Origin: Tetmemena sp. SeJ-2015 | Taxonomy: Eukaryota; Ciliophora; Spirotrichea; Sporadotrichida; Oxytrichidae | Length of the DNA: 11,836 nt | Direction: 5' to 3' | NCBI GenBank assembly: GCA_027382625.1 | Contig: JAJKFJ010024801.1 | Span: 1 to 11,836 of the forward strand | Shown: piece by piece, positions 1-9,800 of the stretch | How the letters are laid out: the number at the start of each line of letters is the position of its first letter | Position numbering within the stretch: the stretch's first letter is position 1 | Translations under genes and position numbers: made by a program | Notes under the pieces: model-generated | Told to the model about the DNA's origin: nothing | The model's database searches: none | The model's input: the letters and a program-made list of their open reading frames with translations, nothing else

Positions 1-175
1 ATATTATCGAGCCTCAACCAGGGCCCCTAACCACTTTCCACTGTGGTGCTTTATTAGATCTCAATCAATTTCCCCACTAAGGAGCGCTACTTTCCAAGGA
101 TCATTGATCCTCAGAGCTTGCTTTGCTGACTTTGAATCCCAACCTCTCTGAGTAGAGATTGGAACTGAGTTTGGA
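1..175 (-). pseudogene. GC-richer patch, possible coding relic or edge of another gene
   Basis: This stretch is clearly richer in G and C than the next 800 bases, which in this window usually marks coding DNA. On the minus strand one frame reads a protein-like run including STQRGWDSKSAKQALRINDP, reaches a TGA in the middle, then continues with HHSGKWLGALVEAR. The plus-strand frames are also open for 40-50 codons but look less protein-like. I do not recognise a family. It could be the end of an MDS of a neighbouring gene, a decayed transposon ORF, or chance. The in-frame TGA, which acts as stop elsewhere here, argues for decay or for an unseen insert. Confidence 0.25.
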
Positions 176-1011
176 AATTTATATTATTATTAACCTAATC
201 GCTGCCTGCTTATGAAGGTCAATTCGCTTAATTCTCTGAATATTTAATTTGAGATCTGTGTCTATTAAAGCAATAGTTAATTAATTGTTACTTTCACCAA
301 AATATGTTTAAAAAAATTATAAACAGGATTAAAGTCCCCTTTAAAAAACAATAATGCTGAAAGATGAATTTAAAATTTAATATTTTTGTAAATTTATTAG
401 CTTGGAAAATTTCCCCTCTCAAAGTTTTATTTACATGGATGGCAGTCTCGAAATAATTATCGAAGCTGGTCAAGCACTCTTATTGAAACAGTTGAAATGT
501 CAAAAGCATTTTATTTTTTAAGCTACAAATATCGAGTTTCATTCATCTTTTCTCCTACATATTTAAATATGCAAAAAATATTTAAAATATACCTTTTCAT
601 GAATTATAATTCAAAAGAGAGAATTATTAAATTTAGAAAGCAGACTTTCATTTCTCTAATCAATGAAAGAAGAAATGAAATTTTGTATAAAAACAAATTT
701 CATATTTGTTCATACCACAATCAAAAGATGTATAAAATTTAATATAATAAATTTTGATAAAACACAATTATCTATTCATTATAAGTTTAAATATTTATAG
801 TGAGATGGGGTTATCCATTTAAAGCTAATCAAACAATCCATTATGTTTAAGCTTAAACTGATATATATATTTGAAATTTTAAGACTCGTTCGAGGAAATT
901 TTTCTCTTCCTGAAAATTGGCAAAGCCTTTAAATGCCTCTATATTAATTATGACTTAAGATGTAAATTTAGGAAGAATCAGGATGTTGAAATTATTGATT
1001 ACCTATATTTT
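176..1011. other. AT-rich non-coding DNA
   Basis: This tract is very AT-rich. Apart from one weak 81-codon reading frame (497-742) made of low-complexity Lys/Phe/Tyr/Ile codons, I see no coding signal, RNA gene or repeat. It is probably germline-limited intergenic DNA. Confidence 0.5.
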
Positions 1012-1536
1012 AATAGTAGCGTTGAATTCGCAAGATTTTTTTTAAAGAAACGAGACTGTTGAGGAAAACGTTGGAGGAGAGCAGGCTGAGTTTCGTGATG
1101 TAGGGACACTTTGTTTAGTGGCAGTTTGATATATCTGTTTCCAACCTAGTTCAAATTTAATGGGTTGAGTGAATTAATTGAAATTACGCCTTATTTAGTT
1201 TAAATCACACTTTCAGATTTTCAGTTTAGACTATTGGAACATTTTTTACGCACTAATAAAATCAGGAATATGCTTTTAATTCACACATTGTAAAATTCCC
1301 ACTAAAATGGTGCAATAGTCTAAACTGAAAATCTGAAAGTGTGATTTAAATTAAATAAGGCGTAATTTCAATTAATTCACTCAACCCATTAAATTTGAAC
1401 TAGGTTGGAAACAGATATATCAAACTGCCACTAAACCAAGTGTCCCTACACCAGCAAACTCAGCCTGCTCTCCTCCAACGTTTCTCAACAGTCTCGTTTC
1501 TTTAAAAAAAAAACTTGCGAATTCAACGCTACTATT
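1012..1536. mobile_element. Foldback element with ~225-bp inverted arms
   Basis: The left arm (1012-1236) and right arm (1313-1536) are reverse complements over about 225 bp with only roughly ten differences and small indels. They are separated by a 76-base unrelated loop (1237-1312). Transcribed or single-stranded, this would form a very long hairpin. The right arm is itself bounded by the perfect 8-bp inverted termini GCAATAGT (1312-1319) and ACTATTGC (1531-1538). The left arm has the shorter AATAGT/ACTATT. The unit may therefore be a small element inserted twice in opposite orientation, or a foldback transposon. No transposase ORF and no clear target-site duplication is visible. Confidence 0.75.
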
Positions 1537-3481
1537 GCAATATCTTCCATTGAGGAATTTTAAGAGTTTCTTACCTGATTTCTCTATCCAAAATCAAATG
1601 TTTAATACAGTAAAAATCTTTATAAAATTATTTTAAAATAACTTTTTCTAAAAATTTTCCTCACTTTTATAGTTTTTATTCACAGGCAAGTTTAGATTTA
1701 AGGAAAATCCAAATAAAAAGTCTTCTATTAAGAACGAAAAACTGAAGAATTTAATAACCAAGATTAATCTTTTCCTTTAATCTAAAATAGAAAAAGAAGA
1801 CATCGATATACTGTTATAGAGTAATAAAAACACAAATTTCAAAGACATTTCAAAAAAGAAATTATAAACTAATTTTTTGGAAAATCAACTATTCGTGAAT
1901 TTGTGGAATAGCTACTCTAAAAATCCCGAGATTGAATGGGTTTAAGAGTCTGAAGCTACATTTATTATAGTTCAGAATCAAATTTAAATTAGTGATTGGT
2001 TAAATAATAAAAGTTGCATCATTAAGGCAGTTTAAAGTGGCTTAAATATCACTGATCTCTAGCTTGCTCGATAGATTGTAAAAATAATATGAGTTCCTTC
2101 TTTAATCTTTTCAACAACACCCTTCAGTAGCGAGATTTGATATGTGTACTCAATAATATTCCACATAATAAACAAATGAAAAATTTTGTGTCTATACGAA
2201 TTAAAAAATCTTAAATTCTTTTGTATAGTTTCGAAAAGGTCAAATAATTATTTAAATTGGTCACACTTCAAATAATTTTTCCATTTTAATTTAATATATA
2301 ATTTATTTCTCTTTTTTATTAAATTCTCAGCCATATTTAACTATAGCTCGTAAAATATAATAACACATACAGCATCACTCTACTATTTGCTAGATCAAAT
2401 TTATTGATTATAATTCTTTGATTTTAATTTTTGCATATTTTTAGAAGATCTCTTTTGACATTGAAGATAAAGACAACTAAGTTTTCTAAGGCAGGCTGCA
2501 ACTACCTTAAAGTATATAAGTTTACTTCCCACCTGTGAGAAGCAACAAACCCTTAGGAAGACCTCATAAAACTTTAATAAGCAAAGCTTGAATTTTCTCT
2601 TCTATTCTTAGAAGTAGAGTTCATACCAAAATATTTTTTTAAGATTTTTTTAGTTAGCTTTGTACTAAATTAGCATAATAAGACCTCACAACTTTTACAA
2701 AAATAGAGCTTAGCTTTGGAATAAAAACAACTTCACTGAAGTTTTATTTTTTTCTGGTCAGTTTTTGCTCTAATATAAGTAGTAGTCGAAGTAGGAGTAG
2801 TTATTTCATAGAAAGTAGAAACTTATTTAGAATATTTTATAATTTTGAATTAAAATTAGTAGTTAATTTTGGAACATGGGTGGAAAAATAAATCAATCTT
2901 TCTTTCAATTCACTATAATTCACATTACAGAAAATATCTATTCAGATAATTTGTCAAAATATTTATAAGAGATGATATAAAATTATAACAAATATATTTA
3001 AAAATGAAGAAACATCAATCTTCTTCATTTATCCCTCATCTTATTGGAGAATAGTCGAATGAGAATTATTTCTATTTGAAAAATAAGTTCAGTTGAACAG
3101 ATTAAACTTATTTATTATAAAAATTATAAATATTTATAACTGTTAATTTATGATATTTATGACAAGTGAATGTGTCAACTCAAATATTAAATTCTGAATA
3201 GGAAAAGAGCAATAGTCAAATTATTTATTAAAATTAGATTACACCATGACTCTAGTTTCAATATAAAAAGATGATATTTTTATAATGCAATTTCGATTAT
3301 AGATTATTATAATATTTTTTAACTGAAGATAAATATATCATTTAGAAATATTATCTTGCAAAAATTTAAAATCGCATTTTATTCTATTGATGGATAAAGA
3401 AAATAGTTTTAAGAAATATGTATAGAAGTAATTATGTTAATTCTTAAATCCCTACTAAGAATAGAAACTTCAGGTTGAGAA
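1537..3481. other. Long AT-rich non-coding tract
   Basis: Nearly 2 kb of AT-rich sequence downstream of gene 1. No frame looks protein-like and no tRNA or rRNA is recognisable. The only structure I can point to is a perfect 10-bp hairpin near 3002. The part next to 3481 should include the 3' untranslated region of gene 1 and the end of its future somatic chromosome, but I see no distinct signal for either. Confidence 0.5.
3002..3030. repeat. Short perfect hairpin
   Basis: AAATGAAGAA (3002-3011) and its exact reverse complement TTCTTCATTT (3021-3030) flank a 9-base spacer. It lies in non-coding DNA about 450 bases past the gene 1 stop codon. In sequence this AT-rich it may be chance. Confidence 0.3.
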
Positions 3482-5274
3482 TCACGGACCGTTACCCAAA
3501 ATAAGACCTGAACCACCTGTCTATCCAAAGAAGATAGGATTTTAATTGGAGCCTCCTCCAGTTTTAGAAAGAGAAGGCAAGCCAGTTCCGTTGTAGGACT
3601 GATCTCCAAACGCACCACCTGATACACCCGGAGCTCCGTTGACTCCTGTAGCCTAGACTGGAGCTTCTTGGAGAACTGGCTATGATGTGAGCATAATTAA
3701 TAACAAACCAAGAGGCATATTTGAATGAGAGTGTTATTCAACTGCACTGAGATTCTTGAATGCATTTCTTGGGTGATTCTACTTCTGACCCACCTCACAA
3801 TCGCTCTATAACCAGCAGGGATGCTTGCTAAAGATGGCTGAGTTTAAACTACTTGAGTCTTGAGTTGAGAGTACCATTGTGTGAAATTAGCTATGAAAGG
3901 CTAGTATAGCTCAACTAACTCACTCAGAGTCAAGCCATCTATAGAAGGATTGAAACTTTAAATCAGGCTTTGAGTTTAGGCCACAGCTATCTACTATGCG
4001 GTTTAGTTTGTGCTGAGTTGAGGATTCACAGCTACTGCCTAGCCGCTGAGCTGCTCTAATAAAAGCAACAGATAGGAATAGTAACGCAGCAACCAGGATT
4101 TCAACTGCTGTAGATCTTGAATGTGCATGTCTTGCATCCAAGTTTGCCAAGTCATATTCGTAGTGAGCCACAGCTGCTCCTGCCCTCCAAAGCCGTACTC
4201 ATCTACAACTTTGTAGATGTTGTTGCACTTCCCATTCATCAACATAATTATACATAATGGAAACTTAAGCTGATTAAATTTATGGTGATTAACCAATGTC
4301 TCAAGCTGAGTGTATCTAAACATTTAAGATATGCTTTAAAGTGTAATTCCAAATTGGGGAAGAAAAGGCTGTTGCCTTTTATAGAAACCTGTAATAAGAA
4401 GTAGCGTTGGAAGTAAGTTAACTATTAAGAACTATCATCTCTGAACCTCCACAGTCAGTGAACAGATAGCCATACCCAGCTTCAAATACATCGCAGCAAA
4501 TATACGCTCCAGAAGTTGGCTTCACAAAATATCTCGCTATCTATCCCAAAATTAATGATAAATATGTCTTTTGCTCTTAGTAGTTTTAGAAATTATTTAT
4601 CACTGCTATATTAAACTATAAAATGTTATTTTAACAACTCTTCTGTAATACTTAATTTTGCTAACAATAAGAAATAAGTATTATATGATTAGATTAACAC
4701 ATAACTGAGATGTTGCTTTCCTATAAATACATAAATTTACCACTATTAAATTTCTCTCTGTTTTAAAATCAATGCGTAAATTGCTACAAAATGAATATGC
4801 TTTATGAAATAGAGTAGAATTTACTTTTTATATTAGTTTTGAATGTCTTAAACTTCGAGAGCAAGAATGAACTCATTTATTTTCCTTTATTTGAATTGTA
4901 TTGAATAAAATTTTAAAATTGAATTGTTTCTGACGACACAATTTTGAATGGGAGACTGCACAACTCTAGTTTGGGTGCTAGTTGGAAGCCCATTAACATC
5001 AAAGCATCTGGCCTTGAGAGTTTGGAAATCAGGAAACCACTTGTACTTGCAATTAGGACTGGTAAGTAAAGGACTCTTGGCTGTAGCCATGTTGACTGGG
5101 TTCATATCGCTTTCAGAGTAAATGCTTGAGAAATTCCCATTCACAAGCTGAGAAGATGAACTCTAGTTAAATTAATAGCGAAGTAGTAATTATATTTTGG
5201 TAGTTGTTGGGTATATCTTAGGCGAGAATAAGTTGCAGAAGTATGGGTGCAACTAAGTTGAGCTTCAAAAACAT
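3482..5274 (-). CDS. Gene 1: predicted secreted protein, interrupted by germline inserts
   Basis: I do not recognise the family. The frame starts at the ATG at 5274-5272, which opens a good signal peptide (MFLKLNLVAPILLQLILAQ), and ends at the TGA at 3484-3482. With TAA/TAG read as Gln and the inserts at 5127-5148, 4548-4914 and 4309-4339 removed, plus one unresolved insert between 3726 and 3872, the frame is continuous. It then encodes about 410-422 residues. Visible traits are cysteines clustered around residues 65-150 (CKYKW, YICCDVF, FTDCGG), several N-glycosylation sequons (NATS, NYTQ, NMTW, NQTA, NFTQ, NGTG), a Gln-rich middle and a Gly/Ser-rich tail (GVNGAPGVSGG, SKTGGGSNQN). There is no obvious transmembrane anchor apart from a hydrophobic patch near LLRYYSYLLLLLEQL. 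An exported soluble or matrix protein is inference. Gene 2 is transcribed divergently 1.6 kb away. Confidence 0.7.
3726..3872 (-). other. Unresolved frame-changing interruption in gene 1
   Basis: Upstream of this region the good frame contains LVELYQPFIANFTQWYSQ. Downstream it contains SNMPLGLLLIMLTSQPV. The two differ by two bases modulo three. Two in-phase direct repeats would fix this: ACTCTCA on the minus strand (3866-3872 and 3726-3732, a 140-bp deletion) and TCAAGA (3858-3863 and 3754-3759, a 104-bp deletion). A 47-base GT-AG intron also fits. Unlike the other inserts the DNA is not AT-rich, and both frames stay open through much of it, so I cannot choose. Confidence 0.35.
4309..4339 (-). 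other. IES, 31 bp, pointer TACACT
   Basis: The minus-strand repeat TACACT occurs at 4340-4345 and 4309-4314 in the same codon phase. Deleting 31 bp joins SSPIWNYT to QLETLVNHH in one frame. A 73-base GT-AG intron at 4316-4388 would also restore frame but would discard the protein-like stretch KATAFSSPIWNY. Confidence 0.55.
4548..4914 (-). other. IES, 367 bp, pointer AATTTT
   Basis: This AT-rich insert lies between two GC-richer coding blocks. Minus-strand AATTTT at 4915-4920 and 4548-4553 is in the same codon phase. Its deletion joins QNCVVRNNSIL to GQIARYFVKPTSG. Using 4-6 bp pointers in AT-rich DNA the exact edge may be off by some bases. GT-AG alternatives exist but are long and use weak donors. 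Confidence 0.55.
5127..5148 (-). other. IES, 22 bp, pointer TTCTCA
   Basis: TTCTCA on the minus strand occurs at 5149-5154 and 5127-5132, both read as Phe-Ser. Removing 22 bp brings the signal-peptide frame (start at 5274) into the frame of the next block, SIYSESDMNPVNMATAKS. A 37-base GT-AG intron ending near 5125 is an alternative. Confidence 0.45.
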
Positions 5275-5339
5275 TCTTAATATCTTAAATTGGTTATATA
5301 TTTTATCAAGGAATTTCTCTTAGCCTATTTAATAATCAT

Positions 5340-5347
5340 GGGGTTTT
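5340..5347 (+). other. Single GGGGTTTT, one spirotrich telomere unit
   Basis: One copy of the eight-base unit known from spirotrich telomeres lies 66 bases upstream of the gene 1 start. It points the way a somatic telomere would at this end of the chromosome. A single unit can arise by chance, so a link to telomere addition is speculative. Confidence 0.2.
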
Positions 5348-5602
5348 ATACTCTTAGAAAGCAGTTTATATTAAATAAATGTATTAAATCTCAACCTTTT
5401 TTATAAATAAATAATATGTGGAAATATAAAATATTTGCTTAAAATATTTTTATTTCTTCTATCTTTATCAGGAAGATATTTGTTTAAAAATTAAATCTTA
5501 ATCATCTCTTACTTTGTATAAAAAAGAGATTTCTTTGCTATAATAAAAATGATGGCTTTTACTTTAAATTTTGAGCTTGCGACTGAATGAAAGAAAATGA
5601 GT

Positions 5603-5610
5603 ATAAATTC
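5603..5610. repeat. Left target-site duplication of the MITE
   Basis: ATAAATTC directly precedes the left terminal inverted repeat and is repeated exactly at 6417-6424, directly after the right one. Confidence 0.75.
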
Positions 5611-6416
5611 GGGGGGGGGCCCTTCCTCGTCATCCACTTTTTTCTTGAAAATATGAAAAATTACGATCTAGCCTAAAATCAGCCAAAAACACCAAATTTT
5701 TAGTCCAAATTCAAATTCAAAATGTCTTCCCTACTCATATTCTATATTTTAGAGTGTTTTTGAGAACCTTGAAGGAAAACGGATTTCAAAAAAATTAAAT
5801 TGTGAATGAAAGATCATCTAATTAAAATAAATTCACTACCTTTATGAGTATAAGATTTCTTATTAAAAAAATTAACTCATAGATCTTTATGTTTTATTTA
5901 AGAGCTTTAGAATTCTCTTTTTACTTGAGGCTCCAATTAAAAGCTATTTAATCTAAAATATATATTTATATCTATTTATATTTATTGCAGCCATTTTTTT
6001 CTCTATATAAACATGACAAATAAAGAAGTCTTTTTTATTTTATCTATCTCCCAAAGATTTTATAATTAATAAACTAGATATATATTTTGAATGACTTAAA
6101 GCTTATTTGTTAAAAAAATTAATAATAAATTATTTTAAGCATGAAATATCTTTGTTGGTTATCAATAAATAATTTTTAATAATCTTTGCAAATAAATAAA
6201 GGTTATTCTCTATAAAGCAGCCTTAAAGATAAAATTTTCAATCACGATTATCTAAAATAATTATGATAATTACTCTCAAATTAAGAAAATGAGTAGGATA
6301 GACATTTTGAATTTGAATTTGGCCTAAAAATTTGGTGTTTTTGGCTGATTTTAATCTAGATCGTGATTTTTCATATTTTCATGAAAAAAGTGGATGACGA
6401 GGAAAGGCCCCCCCCC
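5611..6416. mobile_element. MITE-like DNA transposon, 806 bp, 128-bp TIRs
   Basis: The terminal inverted repeats span 5611-5738 and 6289-6416 and match at about 120 of 128 positions. Both ends begin with a run of nine G (C on the right), followed by a shared CTTCCTCGTC-like stretch (one difference). A perfect 8-bp duplication, ATAAATTC, flanks the element. The 550-bp interior is AT-rich and has no transposase-like ORF, so the element is non-autonomous. An 8-bp duplication is known from the hAT, P and Merlin superfamilies; the G-rich terminus does not let me assign one. It sits between two divergent genes and would be expected to be eliminated during somatic development. Confidence 0.8.
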
Positions 6417-6424
6417 ATAAATTC
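6417..6424. repeat. Right target-site duplication of the MITE
   Basis: ATAAATTC, an exact copy of 5603-5610, follows the terminal C run with no gap. Confidence 0.75.
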
Positions 6425-6892
6425 TTTTTTAGGATGAGCTAAAATATATTTATTTCTTCAAGAATCATTTTATAATAAAAAAGGTGCATTATGATGACGA
6501 AATAAAAAATCCTATATTCTTTAATATATAATAAAAGCTGAGTGATTAATAAAATAGGAGGATAGACTCCCAGAAAGAGAGAGATTTAGGATTGATAAAA
6601 ATATTTAATAACATAGCTTCGTAGATCTTATATTAAAATGTCATAGCTAATCCTGCGTTATCAAAATCACCTATTCTAAAATATAAATTACTTCTTATTA
6701 AAGTATAAATCATATACTTCCGTCATCCTTTGAAATCTCAGACACTATTCACACTCCCAAAATATCTCAAAATTCTTATCCCAAAAATTTTAATCCAGAT
6801 GAATTACTTTAAACAAAAAACTGTTAAAATTTGAGTATGCGAGTCCAGTCCTCACATCCAAACTCAAAGCAATAATTATTTTTTTTAAAAAG
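6425..6892. other. Upstream non-coding DNA of gene 2
   Basis: AT-rich DNA between the MITE and the gene 2 start codon. Bases 6720-6890 are slightly richer in C and probably include the 5' leader. CCCAAAA occurs at 6756-6762 and 6780-6786 but no full CCCCAAAA telomere unit. No clear promoter element is visible. Confidence 0.4.
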
Positions 6893-9800
6893 ATGATTAT
6901 ATTAATTTTGGAAACATCTTTTTTAATTATAAAGCTACAGAGCATCATATCTGTGTGTGTAGTTTTCTTAAGTTTACTCTCACCAGTTGAATGCCTGTTT
7001 GGTGCGTCAGAGAGTAGGAACTGCCTATCGAATTATCCTATAACATTGGGTGGGGACTCCGCGATAATAAAAGTTGCTAAAATTTATTCCTTCGATATCG
7101 ATGACATGTCCAATTTAGCAGCCGCTGGTTATGCTTAAGAAGCTGTCAACCTTGTCTAGTATGGACTTATTTCTTACTTTCAAGGGGGCGACACTCTTCG
7201 CTGGCAGTACAAAATTACTTCGTCTGACTACTAGTATCTCAATTAAGAAATAATCAAATGAAATATTGGTATCCAAATATTATACAAATGAGAAAAAATA
7301 TTAATGGGGCCAGTCCAGATATAATAGTAGTCCTCGACAAGAGATATAATATTTAAGTTATCAAAAGTAAAGATAAAAAGTTAATAAATTTTCTTTATTC
7401 TTACATAAAATTAAGGGAATTGGTGTATTTTATAATTTGTTCTTTTAGCTTATAGTTGTGAATTAGCTCAAATTTTAAAGTAATTGTATAGGTTGCAATT
7501 TTGAGATTTTCAAAGGTTTTATTTATAATTACGCTATTACAAGATAGAATCGATATCTTGTCTTTAGCAGCAATGGAAATTTGCTGTATGCGTTCCTTGA
7601 CTCAACAGTAGTCAGTAGTAATATTGGTGCTCTGGCTTACACTTCTCAACTATCTACATTTTATTCTTCAGGTGGAGATCTCTACATTTGTGGTCAGTCA
7701 GACTATGATAGGAAGGTTAACTTATACAAAGTAATCATGAACTCTAGCTCTTCCTTCTAATCTTCTAAGCACTTGAATTATGGTGTCGCGTCTTAAATTT
7801 TTAATCTAAATTAAGATCGATTTTAAAAAGTCCCTTTGCACTTTTCTAACCCTAGATTCTACTGAAAGCTAGATGATAACAGCGGGATTTGCAGACAATA
7901 AGCTTACACTCGGATTCTACGATAATACTCAAGCATCGTTTTCGACTCAGAGAGAGCTTAGTTTCCCTATCGATAGTTTATTGGCAAACTCTCAGGCCTC
8001 TAACGACAAACTACTCATGAGTCTAATAGAAGCTACAGGATCTAAGCAAGTTCCATATAAAATAAATTTAACACTGATTCAGAATAAATCAAGTTTTTGG
8101 TTGCACAAATACCAAAATCTCAGGGCAAAATAGACTTCTAATCTTGAATTATGAATACACGTCATCCTCATAGAATCATTTTAGAGAATTTATCCAACTT
8201 TGTTTTAATTTACAATTTTTCATTTCTTTATCTCTGGGTCTGGTCTAAATTGCGTAAATATCCAGGCTTACTCACTCACATAATTGGCAGTGATAATTCA
8301 AACTACTTCAGCTCCCACTTTTAGCACGAGCGTTTTAACCATAACAGTTTTTATTTAAAACAAAAACTTTTAAAAAATGATTAGTATCTGGATCAACATA
8401 TTCAGCCAGTCAATAATAAGTTTAGGCCTCAGATATTTGAATCTTTATAAATTAAATTTAAAGACATTTATAATATTGGCACCACAATCAATCCAAAGAT
8501 ATTTAGCAGCTTCAGTTCAACCCTCCTAAAGAGAGTGAACTAAAATAACGCCTACTACTCTTTTCTCTACACGGATGGGACGACCTCAGGCGCTATGATT
8601 TACTCATTTGACTATTTAAATACCAATTCATAGTTGATATTTATTTGGAGGAAATCTAACTATTAAATAAATATAACTATCTTTATAACGATATAAAGCC
8701 TGGGATAAAGTTTAATGATTCTTATTTATGATTGTATATTTTGACACTTATTAGCAATGTAGTACGAGCTAGATAACAATAACTTCTTCAAGTATATCGG
8801 CCTTAAAAATAAATATTTTTGTGTCTTAGCATTCACTCCTACTGTTAGTCCTTATAATTTTGCAGCATACAATCCTAGCACCTAATACATATATCCCTAT
8901 AACTTTGCTCAAGAATCTGTCGCTTTTCAGTTATAAATACTATTTATTTTATTTACTTTCTAAAAACTTTTGTAGCTTAAATATTAACCACAACATTGAG
9001 CTATGGAAGTCTGAATACTTTATGAAAAAAATAAGTTATAAACTAGTTAAACACCCAAATTAAATGAAAGGTTAATTTTAAATTCACTCCAACGGATTAA
9101 ACTTGATTAATTATAAGTTAAGTTTTGAACGCAAGTTTCTAAAAATACTTTATTTAAATATGTTTGTCGTGCTTATCTTTTAGAAAGCCATGTTCTTTTG
9201 TGTGTATGTAAAGAATGGAGTTTTTCTTTATATTAGTTAAAAAGTTAAATTATATGAGCAGCCATAATATTAATTCTGAAGATTAATTCCTCCTCAGATT
9301 ATTTCAACCAATTTGAAATGTTTCACAAAAATTTCTGTGACTTAAAATCTAGTAAAAATATTATCAGTTTTCCATTAAGGCTACTTTCCTTTTCGTATTC
9401 TCCTGCTTAATACCGCAATTATATTTAATTTGTAGCATAATAAAGATTTAATTTAAACTTGCACCACAAGTAGTAATGTTGTTACTATGGCGCAATCTAC
9501 TGTGTCTACTACTAAAACTTATTAAATAGATGCAATTACAAGAACGGGAACTTCAATATTTAAAATAAAATATTTTATTTGCTATTTGTTGTTAAACTTT
9601 AGACGCATCTTAATTTCTTGTTGGAAATGATTTGACATGTACTGACCAATAGCTGGAATAGAAAATAAGCAATTTATTTTTAGCGAACTTATTCCTACAC
9701 TGTATCCTCCTCAACAGCCGCCCCTGGTACTTACACTATTAGCCTGACTGGGTCGCAACTGGCTTTTGATTTCACTTTAATCTAAAATTTCAATATTAGT

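Larger units (their letters stand above)
5275..5610. other. Upstream non-coding DNA of gene 1
   Basis: AT-rich DNA between the gene 1 start codon and the MITE. It should contain the gene 1 promoter, 5' leader and future chromosome end. The only notable motif is a single GGGGTTTT at 5340-5347. No TATA or other promoter element stands out from the AT background. Confidence 0.4.

Noticed and set aside
497..742. 81-codon plus-strand open frame
   Set aside because: It sits in uniformly AT-rich DNA, is made of Lys/Phe/Tyr/Ile/Asn codons, and has no domain, signal or conserved pattern.
3920..4171. Alternative minus-strand frame inside gene 1 with a hydrophobic stretch (EILVAALLFLSVAF)
   Set aside because: It overlaps the chosen frame, which stays open over a longer span, carries the glycosylation sequons and connects in phase to the flanking blocks. 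The alternative ends at a TGA without linking to either side.
3482..5274. Euplotes-type programmed frameshifting to explain the frame changes
   Set aside because: Euplotes uses TAA/TAG as stops, whereas here they are sense codons, and the frame changes coincide with repeat-bounded inserts.
6756..6787. Two CCCAAAA motifs upstream of gene 2 as telomere remnants
   Set aside because: Neither is a full CCCCAAAA unit and they are not in tandem, so chance is the simpler explanation.
8860..9063. 67-codon frame around IES 8
   Set aside because: Its first part is an out-of-phase shadow of the real coding block, and the rest lies in the AT-rich insert.
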